Below are positions 7,818 to 14,165 of a stretch of DNA of 15,977 nt, piece by piece. A program made the position numbers and the translations under genes. Under the pieces are notes generated by a model, which was given only the letters and a program-made list of their open reading frames with translations, was not told the origin of the DNA and made no database searches. The first letter of the stretch is position 1. Every line of letters starts with the position of its first letter. The DNA is from Methanocorpusculum sp. GTDB lineage: Archaea > Halobacteriota > Methanomicrobia > Methanomicrobiales > Methanocorpusculaceae. Location: positions 1-15,977 of the forward strand of contig DALTWQ010000024.1 of NCBI GenBank assembly GCA_029987025.1, written 5' to 3'.

Positions 7818-8437
7818 ACACGTATCTCCTTCTTTATTCCACCTGCTACAGCATCAATCTCTTCATTCTTGAAGGCATAGGAGGCTTTGTTTGCAATCAG
7901 CCGGGCGCTGATTGGAACAATTGTTTCAATGACCTCGAGATTGTTTTCCCGAAGTGTCGTTCCTGTCTCTACGATGTCTACAATGATATCAGAAAGCCCC
8001 AGAAGGGGTGCAATCTCAATCGAACCGTTCAGATGAATGATATCAATATCGCGTCCTTTCGAGGTGTAGTACTTCTGAGTAATGTTCGTAAACGAGGTTG
8101 CAACGCGCAGTGTCTTTGAGGTGTTGTCGCGGAATCCTTTCGGCGCTGCTGCTGCCATCCGGCAGATACCGCACTGTAAATCCGCAAGCTCATAGACATC
8201 CGGCTCGTACTCGAGAAGAATATCTTTTCCGGCAACACCTATGTCGGCAGCCCCGCGTTCCACATAGACCGCAACGTCAGTCGGCTTCACCCAGAAAAAG
8301 CGAATCCCTTTTTCCGCGTTTTCGAAGATGAGTTTTCTGCCGCCTTCACGTATCTCAGGGCAGCCAAATCCGGCACGTTCAAACATATCATAGACAGACT
8401 CACCAAGTCTGCCTTTCGGAAGAGCTACGTTAAGCAT
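7814..8437 (-). CDS. hisG: ATP phosphoribosyltransferase, catalytic subunit (short form)
   Basis: HisG condenses ATP with PRPP in the first, feedback-controlled step of histidine synthesis. I start it at ATG 8437 (MLNVALPKGRLGES), which has GGAGG five bases upstream. The longer TTG frame to 8449 would put that ribosome site inside the gene. The product is 207 residues: the two periplasmic-binding-like domains with the PRPP loop around DIVETGTTLRENNL, and without the C-terminal ACT-like histidine-binding domain of the roughly 290-residue long form. Short HisG enzymes need HisZ for activity and regulation, and hisZ lies directly upstream with an eight-base overlap. The 3' end overlaps hisD by four bases. 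Confidence 0.95.
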   Translation of the reverse strand: MLNVALPKGRLGESVYDMFERAGFGCPEIREGGRKLIFENAEKGIRFFWVKPTDVAVYVERGAADIGVAGKDILLEYEPDVYELADLQCGICRMAAAAPKGFRDNTSKTLRVATSFTNITQKYYTSKGRDIDIIHLNGSIEIAPLLGLSDIIVDIVETGTTLRENNLEVIETIVPISARLIANKASYAFKNEEIDAVAGGIKKEIRV

Positions 8438-9506
8438 TGTTGCCTCCAAGCTGCATCAGTTCACGGTATCGTATTGAGGCAGGGATACTCTTCTGCGCAG
8501 AGACAGTCCTTCCAAGCGAGACAAGTTCAGCTATTTTTGCCGCAACAAGAGAGGGACTTACCGACTCATCGTAGACTAAGAGCACATCAACATCATATTC
8601 CGGATCATCTGCAAGGAGTAAAGAAAGCTTATCGAGATAGACAGCAAAGCCCAAGGCTTTTGACTTTTTACCCATCTTTTTCATCAGAAGGTCATACTCC
8701 CCCCCGGAGAGAACTGCATCAGGCACGCCGCTTACAAATCCCTGGAACACAATACCGTTGTAGTAGTGCATATCGTTTACTAAAGAGAAGTCTATCCTGA
8801 CCGACTTTTCCGGAAGCAGACGGACAATCCGCTCAAGTTCCTGCAGGGAAGCACTGCCCGGGAGAAGCGAAAAGAGGTCTGCGAAGACCTCATCCTGCGT
8901 TCCGCAGGTCTGCATAAGTCCTGCAAGAAGTGCATAGGTCTCCGGCCTTACACCTTCACCTGCACAGATTTTTTCTGCATCATGGAGGTTTTTGGCACGG
9001 ATGCACTGCACAAGTTTTGCCCGTGCGGATGCCGAGACATTCATCCGGTCAAGAACATCCGAAACAATTCCCAGGTGCGAAACGGCAAGAACGGATTCCG
9101 ATGATATCTCACGCAGACTTTCTGCTGCGAGGAGGAGGACTTCCGCTCTGCAGTAGTCATCGATATCACCGATGCACTCAAGGCCTGCCTGCATAATTTC
9201 CCTGAAGGGCTTACCCGGAGCAGGGGTTCTGCAGATATTTTCATTGTAGTAGACTTTTTCTACGAACCCTTTTTCCTCAAGACTGTTTTTCACGATTGAA
9301 AGCGTTACATCCGGCTTTAACGCCATCAGTTTTCCGCCGGTATCTGTAAAAGTGATGATACTGTCTGATACAAGGAAATCCTTGTTTCTGACATAGAGAT
9401 CATACTCTTCAAACCGGTTCATCTTGTACGGAAGATATCCGTATCTGCGGTATAATGTGCGAAGCTTCAGAATTGTTTTTTCTTCGCTGAGTAATGCCTG
9501 TTCCAT
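8430..9506 (-). CDS. hisZ: ATP phosphoribosyltransferase regulatory subunit, HisRS paralogue
   Basis: HisZ resembles the catalytic core of histidyl-tRNA synthetase but does not charge tRNA. It forms a hetero-octamer with short HisG and carries histidine feedback. The chosen start (MEQALLSEEKTILKLR) gives 358 residues. RFEEYDLYVRNKDFL, ITFTDTGGKLMALKPDVTL and the motif-2-like VYYNENICR are clear HisZ/HisRS features; a short C-terminal alpha/beta piece ends the protein. From memory the N-terminal half looks like clostridial HisZ. An ATG at 9530 (MRREEQHYMEQ...) is an alternative and lies almost exactly where transcription should begin. A TTG extension to 9737 is rejected because it runs through the promoter and into the divergent gene. 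This is the first gene of the operon. Confidence 0.92.
   Translation of the reverse strand: MEQALLSEEKTILKLRTLYRRYGYLPYKMNRFEEYDLYVRNKDFLVSDSIITFTDTGGKLMALKPDVTLSIVKNSLEEKGFVEKVYYNENICRTPAPGKPFREIMQAGLECIGDIDDYCRAEVLLLAAESLREISSESVLAVSHLGIVSDVLDRMNVSASARAKLVQCIRAKNLHDAEKICAGEGVRPETYALLAGLMQTCGTQDEVFADLFSLLPGSASLQELERIVRLLPEKSVRIDFSLVNDMHYYNGIVFQGFVSGVPDAVLSGGEYDLLMKKMGKKSKALGFAVYLDKLSLLLADDPEYDVDVLLVYDESVSPSLVAAKIAELVSLGRTVSAQKSIPASIRYRELMQLGGNNA
8443..8447 (-). promoter_or_regulatory. Ribosome binding site that fixes the hisG start
   Basis: GGAGG on the minus strand lies five bases before ATG 8435-8437. It supports the 207-residue HisG and argues against the TTG at 8449, which has no such signal. 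It lies within the last codons of hisZ. Confidence 0.8.
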
Positions 9507-9553
9507 ATAATGCTGCTCTTCTCTTCGCATATGGTGAAAGCGAAGCTGTTGTA

Positions 9554-9561
9554 TTATATAA
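9554..9561 (-). promoter_or_regulatory. TATA box of the his operon
   Basis: TTATATAA, centred near 9557, predicts a transcription start near 9530. That is either at the alternative ATG at 9530 (leaderless) or about 24 bases before the preferred hisZ ATG at 9506. On either reading the leader is too short for a T-box or peptide attenuator, so control would have to act at initiation. The octamer is palindromic; the minus orientation is chosen from spacing to hisZ. Confidence 0.6.
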
Positions 9562-9569
9562 TTTAGCGC

Positions 9570-9585
9570 TTTACTATAATAAAGT
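9570..9585. promoter_or_regulatory. Candidate operator upstream of the his TATA box
   Basis: CTTTACTATAATAAAG has inverted arms CTTTA and TAAAG around a six-base AT-rich centre. It lies just upstream of the his operon TATA box, where an archaeal activator could act. Its AT richness makes chance a real possibility. Confidence 0.25.
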
Positions 9586-9627
9586 GATTGGTAAAGCAGC
9601 GGGCATCTCTCTGTGCAGATAGGAAAA

Positions 9628-9644
9628 CTGCAGGGATTCTGCAG
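9628..9644. promoter_or_regulatory. Inverted repeat in the hisZ/GNAT divergent region
   Basis: CTGCAG at 9628-9633 and again at 9639-9644, five bases apart, form a perfect inverted repeat. A third TGCAG occurs at 9614-9618. The repeat lies 19 bases upstream of the GNAT TATA box, between the two divergent promoters, so it could be an operator. No regulator is identified. Confidence 0.3.
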
Positions 9645-9662
9645 CACCTTGTCCGGATTATA

Positions 9663-9670
9663 TTTATAAT
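9663..9670 (+). promoter_or_regulatory. TATA box of the acetyltransferase gene
   Basis: TTTATAAT is centred about 28 bases before ATG 9695, and the bases between hold no Shine-Dalgarno sequence. This is the pattern expected for a leaderless archaeal transcript. Confidence 0.55.
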
Positions 9671-9694
9671 TTACAGAATATAATATGAATAAAA

Positions 9695-10177
9695 ATGCAG
9701 ACTGAAATCCGGGAAATGAATAAAACTGATTTCCCAACCGTTCAAGCTATATTTGCACAGTCAATCTCAAAAGGTATTTTTACATTCCGTCCGGAAGTCC
9801 CCTCTGCCGAAGAATGGGACGCATCCCACCTGCCGTTTTCCAGATTCATAATCACCGTTGATTCTGTAACTGCAGGCTGGTGTGCGCTAAGCCCCGTTTC
9901 ATCAAGGGAGTGCTACAAAGGGGTTGCCGAGGTCAGCATCTACATCGATGAACAGTATCAGGGCCGCGGTCTTGGAACTGCTCTTTTGACCAGACTCTGC
10001 ACAGAAGCAGCAGCTCATGGAATCTGGTCGCTTCTTGCAGTCGTAATCGCGGGAAACGAAGCAAGTCTTCATCTCCATCGAAAATGCGGATTCAGAGAAA
10101 TAGGATACCGTGAACGCATCGCAAAAGACATCTTTGGAAACTGGAGAAACACTATCATGTTTGAAAAACGGCTGTAA
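9695..10177 (+). CDS. GNAT N-acetyltransferase, phosphinothricin-acetyltransferase-like
   Basis: This 160-residue protein is a complete GNAT domain. It has the N-terminal IREMNKTDFPTVQAIF, the beta4 strand AEVSIYI, the acetyl-CoA pyrophosphate loop QGRGLG (89-94), and a C-terminal NEASLHLHRKCGF (121-133), where GNAT enzymes position the cofactor. The order TFRPEVPSAEEW near residues 30-41 and the AEVSIYIDEQYQGRGLG block match the Pat/MnaT/YwnH group, which acetylates the amino group of phosphinothricin, methionine sulfoximine or similar amino acids. The native substrate here cannot be told from sequence. The gene stands alone, divergent from the his operon, with its own TATA box and a probably leaderless mRNA. 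A five-bp hairpin (CGGCT/AGCCG, 10169-10181) spans its stop codon. Confidence 0.88.
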   Translation: MQTEIREMNKTDFPTVQAIFAQSISKGIFTFRPEVPSAEEWDASHLPFSRFIITVDSVTAGWCALSPVSSRECYKGVAEVSIYIDEQYQGRGLGTALLTRLCTEAAAHGIWSLLAVVIAGNEASLHLHRKCGFREIGYRERIAKDIFGNWRNTIMFEKRL

Positions 10178-10226
10178 GCCGATAAACGCCGGCCGGTCAA
10201 CAAACAAAAGCAGCAGTTCACCCTTA

Positions 10227-10232
10227 TTTTTT
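10227..10232 (+). terminator. T-tract after the acetyltransferase gene
   Basis: Six T in a row lie about 50 bases after the GNAT stop. It is the first T-tract downstream and a plausible archaeal terminator, with no strong stem directly before it. Confidence 0.35.
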
Positions 10233-10310
10233 CAGCCTGAAACTTAGTATCGTCTGCCGCATTGTCCCAGGCAATTGTCTATGATATTGTCCGTGAAATT
10301 TACCCGAAAT

Positions 10311-10335
10311 CAGACCGGTAACTGCATAAAACCGG
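10311..10335. repeat. Intergenic motif, copy 1, with hairpin
   Basis: CAGACCGGTAACTGCATA (10311-10328) matches 16 of 18 bases at 15818-15835. Here CCGGT (10315-10319) can pair with ACCGG (10331-10335) around an 11-base loop containing ACTGCATA. It lies in the gene-free stretch 10178-10407 before endA. That stretch otherwise shows only a T-tract, the endA promoter region and a doubtful 35-codon frame. Confidence 0.4.
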
Positions 10336-10373
10336 ACAGATACCTCTCAAAAGAGACATATCAACACAAACTG

Positions 10374-10390
10374 TTTATCATCTATTAAAG
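10374..10390 (+). promoter_or_regulatory. Probable promoter of the endA-trpS-pheST operon
   Basis: TTTATCA (10374-10380) and TATTAAAG (10383-10390) are TATA-like and lie 31 and 22 bases before the GTG start of endA. Neither is a perfect box. No Shine-Dalgarno sequence precedes the GTG, so the mRNA is probably leaderless or has a very short leader. Confidence 0.35.
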
Positions 10391-10407
10391 AGAAATATAG
10401 TACACGC

Positions 10408-11442
10408 GTGAAGACAACATTCGACGGAACATACTGTACCGCATCGGAAGATGCATCAGTACTCTATGAACAAAACGGCTATGGCAGACTGGAACGTGAC
10501 GGAAGACTCCGTCTCGAGCCCTGCGAAGCACTCTATCTGGAAGCACGCGGCAAGATTGAACTTGAAGGAAACACCTTCAACACACTCCTTGCCGCATGTT
10601 CCAATGACCCGTCGTTTTTACGAAACTTCATCGTCTACAGAGATATCAGAGAACGCGGTTATGTAATTACCGTGGGGCATGCAGACAAGAATCAGACCGC
10701 TGCAAAAAACACAGCTTTCTTCCGCATATTTCCCCGCGGACAGCGCCCGGGAAAAGGAAACTCACGTTACCTCCTGCGGGTATTATCCGAACGTGACCTC
10801 ATAGATTTCTCAGCACTCATACGTGATGCAAAAACCGCAGCAAACATGCGAAAACAGCTCGTGCTTGCCGTCCTTGACGATGAGCACGAACTCACTTACT
10901 ACGAAGTGCGGCTTCCTGTCTTAACCGCCCGGAATGCTCAGGAAATAACCCCCGGAATCAGTGCACATCTGACCGGAGTTCCGACCTTTGTAGAGGGAGA
11001 GAGAGTTGAAGACCTGCAGAAAAACTGGTTTGGAACCATGATGGATTTAAGCAGGCTTTACTTATCGCCGCTTGAAACCGCATGGCTTCTGCGTGAGGGA
11101 TACCTCACACTCGATGCAGGACTTTCCGCAGACGAGTATGAAGCCCTTGGAAAAGAGTCTGATGCAGAGTTTTCCCTGAAACTGAAACTCTTCACTTACT
11201 TCAAGTCGCTCGGATTCTATCCGCGTTCCGGCTACAAGTACGGACACCACTTCCGTGTCTACACCGAAGAAGACAACCACTCCGAAATGCTTGCACATGC
11301 AGTCTCAGAGAATACTGTTTCATCCATGCAGGAGATTTCCCGCTCTGTGCGGCTTGCACACAGCGTGAAGAAACGGATTCTTTTTGTGAGCATCACAGAC
11401 GATGAAATCATTCCTATCGAATTTGCACGAATCAAAATGTAA
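10408..11442 (+). CDS. endA: tRNA-splicing endonuclease, two-unit type
   Basis: EndA cuts introns from pre-tRNAs at bulge-helix-bulge structures. At 344 residues this is the form in which two endonuclease units are fused: a degenerate N-terminal unit (about 1-165) and a catalytic C-terminal unit, which works as a homodimer as in Archaeoglobus. The likely catalytic triad is Y285 (HFRVY), H291 (NHSEML) and K321 or K322 (AHSVKKRILF), placed by analogy with the Tyr-His-Lys spacing of Sen34 and archaeal EndA. GYKYGHHFRVY is diagnostic. The GTG start is preferred because MKTTFDGTYCTASED aligns with family N-termini and no in-frame ATG lies nearby. trpS follows after 10 bases. Introns are common in archaeal tRNA-Trp, which makes the pairing sensible. 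Confidence 0.94.
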   Translation: MKTTFDGTYCTASEDASVLYEQNGYGRLERDGRLRLEPCEALYLEARGKIELEGNTFNTLLAACSNDPSFLRNFIVYRDIRERGYVITVGHADKNQTAAKNTAFFRIFPRGQRPGKGNSRYLLRVLSERDLIDFSALIRDAKTAANMRKQLVLAVLDDEHELTYYEVRLPVLTARNAQEITPGISAHLTGVPTFVEGERVEDLQKNWFGTMMDLSRLYLSPLETAWLLREGYLTLDAGLSADEYEALGKESDAEFSLKLKLFTYFKSLGFYPRSGYKYGHHFRVYTEEDNHSEMLAHAVSENTVSSMQEISRSVRLAHSVKKRILFVSITDDEIIPIEFARIKM

Positions 11443-11452
11443 AGGATAAACT

Positions 11453-12712
11453 ATGGCAGAAGATATAAATCCGTGGTCAAGCACACCGAAAGTCAGTATC
11501 GACAAACTGATTGAAAACTTCGGTATCGACCACTTTGAACCGCAGAAAGCACGATTTTCCGATGCGCCGGTATTCATGCGGAGAAATATTGTCCAGGGGC
11601 ATCGCGGCTATAACGCTATTGCAGATGCAATCATAGAGAAAAAACCGTTCCACGTCTTAACCGGATTTATGCCGTCAGGCCATCCGCATTTAGGACACCT
11701 GATGGTAATGAAAGAGGTTGTCTGGCATATTCAGCACGGCGGAGACGGATTCATCTCAATCGCAGACCGTGAAGCACACGCAGTCCGGGGCCTCACCTGG
11801 GAAAAATGCGATGAATACGCACGAGAATATATCTCATGTCTCTATGCAATGGGATTTGAAGGCGAAATCTACGCTCAGCGGAAAAACAACGCATTAAAGG
11901 ACCTCGCCTTCGAAGCGGCGTGCAAAATAAACTTCTCAAACCTCTCGGCAATCTACGGATTCGGACCTGACACAGAACTTGCCCACGCAGTAAGTGTCTC
12001 AATGCAGGTAGCAGACATTCTCTACCCGCAGCTTGCCGCAGGAAGAGCGCCTACCGTGGTCCCGGTCGGAATCGACCAGGACCCGCACATCAGACTGACA
12101 CGCGATGTAACAAACTCCCTTCGTCTCTTCTTAGTCGAAGACCGCGGAACACATGTCAGCATCCGGGCAAAAACTGCATCGGCAGAAGCCATAGCTGCTG
12201 TTGCAAAAGCATTCCCCGGAGCAAAGAAATACGAAGGACACATCGACCTTCCGGCAGGATACAACGCAGCCGAAGTAGATAACATTGTCCGCGGAATCGA
12301 ACAGCAGTTCGGCGGATTCGGCTTTATCCTTCCGTCATCTACATACCACAGCTTCCTCATGGGATTCCAGGGCGGAAAGATGTCATCATCCATTCCTGAC
12401 AGTCTTATCTGGTTCGATGATGCAGACAAAGACGTCAAAAAGAAAATAATGGGGGCTGTAACCGGCGGACGCCAGACCCTTGATGAACAGAAGAAACTCG
12501 GAGGGGAGCCAGATAAATGCGCCATCTATCAGTTAAATAAATTCCACATGCAGGAAGACGATACCGAATTGAAGATGATGTGCGAAGCATGCAAAGCAGG
12601 AGAACTCATGTGCGGAACCTGCAAAAAAGAGACATTAGAACGCGTTCGTGCTTTCCTTGCCGACTTCAAGGAAAAACGCGATGAAGTCGCCCATAAAGTT
12701 GCGGAGTGGTAA
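11453..12712 (+). CDS. trpS: Tryptophanyl-tRNA synthetase, archaeal/eukaryotic type
   Basis: TrpRS is a class I synthetase that attaches tryptophan to tRNA-Trp. In the 419 residues the HIGH-type signature is HPHLGH (77-82) in GFMPSGHPHLGH, and the KMSKS-type loop is KMSSS (309-313). The GIDQDPHIRLTRDV block is typical of archaeal and eukaryotic TrpRS. Near the C-terminus is a four-cysteine cluster, C377-x2-C380-x6-C387-x2-C390, that could bind zinc. The gene lies 10 bases after endA and five before pheS, so it is in the same transcript. The ribosome site is weak (AAAGGA, about seven bases upstream). The assignment is secure. Confidence 0.97.
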   Translation: MAEDINPWSSTPKVSIDKLIENFGIDHFEPQKARFSDAPVFMRRNIVQGHRGYNAIADAIIEKKPFHVLTGFMPSGHPHLGHLMVMKEVVWHIQHGGDGFISIADREAHAVRGLTWEKCDEYAREYISCLYAMGFEGEIYAQRKNNALKDLAFEAACKINFSNLSAIYGFGPDTELAHAVSVSMQVADILYPQLAAGRAPTVVPVGIDQDPHIRLTRDVTNSLRLFLVEDRGTHVSIRAKTASAEAIAAVAKAFPGAKKYEGHIDLPAGYNAAEVDNIVRGIEQQFGGFGFILPSSTYHSFLMGFQGGKMSSSIPDSLIWFDDADKDVKKKIMGAVTGGRQTLDEQKKLGGEPDKCAIYQLNKFHMQEDDTELKMMCEACKAGELMCGTCKKETLERVRAFLADFKEKRDEVAHKVAEW

Positions 12713-12717
12713 ATACA

Positions 12718-14163
12718 ATGGAATTAACAGTCAATGAAAAACGTGTCCTTGCTGCATTAGCAGAACTGGATGCCTGTACCGACAAAGAACTTGCAGAAAA
12801 GCTGAATACAACACCTGAGTCTGCTGTACAGTGGGCACACCTCTGTGCCGACCGCGGACTTGTCATTGTTGAAAAGAGAATCACCTTATCAGCAAAACTA
12901 ACGGAAGAAGGTAAGAAGTACGCAGAAGAAGGCGGCCTTCCGGAACGTCAGATTGTCAACCGGTTAAAGGAACTGAAAGAAGCCGTCACCATGAAAGACT
13001 TAAGCCGCGACAGTTTATCAAAGATTGCCATCGGCTGGCTTAGAAAGAAGAACTGGATTGAAATCGAGGACGGAAAAGTAATCATCAATACCGAGGCTAT
13101 CAAAAACAAGGGTGCAGATGAAGAGGCTCTGGAAAATCCGGAACCAGAGTCAGAAGGCTGCAAATCACTGGTAAAACGCGGTCTTGCACTCATCGATGAA
13201 CACATTTCATGGAGAATTACTATCACGAAGGAAGGAAAAGAGATTGCAGCAGCAGGCCTTGACCTTCGTGAAGAAGCAGGAACTTTAACCCGCGAACAGA
13301 TTATCTCCGGCGAATGGAAAGACCTCAACTTACGCAAATACGACATCTCCAAACTTCCGAAGCGTATCTTTGCCGGAAGAGTTCACCCCAACCAGCAGAT
13401 TTTAGATGAAATCCGTGCTCTTCTTTTCGAGATGGGCTTTACCGAGTTCCACGGATCAATTGTGCAGAACTCCTTCTGGAACTTCGATGCACTCTATCAG
13501 CCGCAGGACCACCCGGCACGTGAAATGCAGGATACCTTCCACTTAGCAGAAGAACTCCCGCTTCCGGACGGATGGGAAAAAATCCGCGACATTCACCAGA
13601 CCGGCGGAGACACCGGCAGTACCGGATGGGGAGGGGCATGGAATCCGGAGATTTCCAAAAAGTGTGTTTTAAGAACCCACTCGACATCTCTTTCGATTCA
13701 GTACCTTGCAGAAAATCCCAACCCACCGTTAAAGGCATTCTCAATCTCACGTGTGTACCGCAGAGAAACCATCGACCCCACTCATCTCCCTGAGTTCGAG
13801 CAGCTCGAAGGAATTGTGATGGACAAAGACCTCAACTTCGGACATCTCTTAGGATTCTTCAAAGAGTTCTTCAACCGCATGGGCTTCGAAGAAGTCCGTT
13901 TCCGCCCGGGATACTTCCCGTACACAGAACCTTCAGTCGAGCCGGAGGTCTGGGTTGACGGCTTAGGCTGGGTTGAACTCGGAGGGGCGGGTATCTTCCG
14001 TCCGGAGGTTACAAAACCGTGGGGAATCGACTGCCCCGTACTTGCCTGGGGACTTGGAGTTTCCCGTGTCTCTATGCTCAGAATGGGATTAAAAGACTTA
14101 CGACAGCTCTACAAGAGTGATATTGACTGGATTAGAAACAGTCCTGTAAGGAGGGTGGTGTAA
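12718..14163 (+). CDS. pheS: Phenylalanyl-tRNA synthetase alpha subunit
   Basis: PheS carries the catalytic class II core of the (alpha-beta)2 PheRS, which charges tRNA-Phe. I start it at ATG 12718 (MELTVNEKRVL, 481 aa). A GTG at 12706 lies inside trpS and would add only MVNT; GGAG at 12703-12706 suits the ATG. The first 170 or so residues are the winged-helix domains of archaeal and eukaryotic PheS. The catalytic core follows with motif 2 around RRETIDPTHLPEFEQ (348-362) and motif 3 GLGVSRVSMLRMG (from 445). The length matches the archaeal family rather than the roughly 340-residue bacterial subunit. pheT begins two bases after the stop. Confidence 0.96.
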   Translation: MELTVNEKRVLAALAELDACTDKELAEKLNTTPESAVQWAHLCADRGLVIVEKRITLSAKLTEEGKKYAEEGGLPERQIVNRLKELKEAVTMKDLSRDSLSKIAIGWLRKKNWIEIEDGKVIINTEAIKNKGADEEALENPEPESEGCKSLVKRGLALIDEHISWRITITKEGKEIAAAGLDLREEAGTLTREQIISGEWKDLNLRKYDISKLPKRIFAGRVHPNQQILDEIRALLFEMGFTEFHGSIVQNSFWNFDALYQPQDHPAREMQDTFHLAEELPLPDGWEKIRDIHQTGGDTGSTGWGGAWNPEISKKCVLRTHSTSLSIQYLAENPNPPLKAFSISRVYRRETIDPTHLPEFEQLEGIVMDKDLNFGHLLGFFKEFFNRMGFEEVRFRPGYFPYTEPSVEPEVWVDGLGWVELGGAGIFRPEVTKPWGIDCPVLAWGLGVSRVSMLRMGLKDLRQLYKSDIDWIRNSPVRRVV

Positions 14164-14165
14164 TT

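Noticed and set aside
9507..9562. T-box or histidine attenuator leader before hisZ
   Set aside because: The space between the TATA box and the hisZ start allows at most about 25 bases of leader, and no run of His codons or terminator hairpin is present.
9507..9737. N-terminal extension of hisZ to a TTG at 9737
   Set aside because: It would translate through the his TATA box and overlap the start of the divergent acetyltransferase gene; the added residues do not resemble HisZ.
10281..10388. 35-codon ATG frame in the spacer before endA
   Set aside because: No ribosome site, no recognisable sequence, and it runs into the likely endA promoter. It also contains the shared intergenic motif, so it is probably not coding.
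12022..12525. 167-codon minus-strand frame opposite trpS
   Set aside because: It is a shadow of the well-supported TrpRS gene, with no ribosome site or familiar motif.
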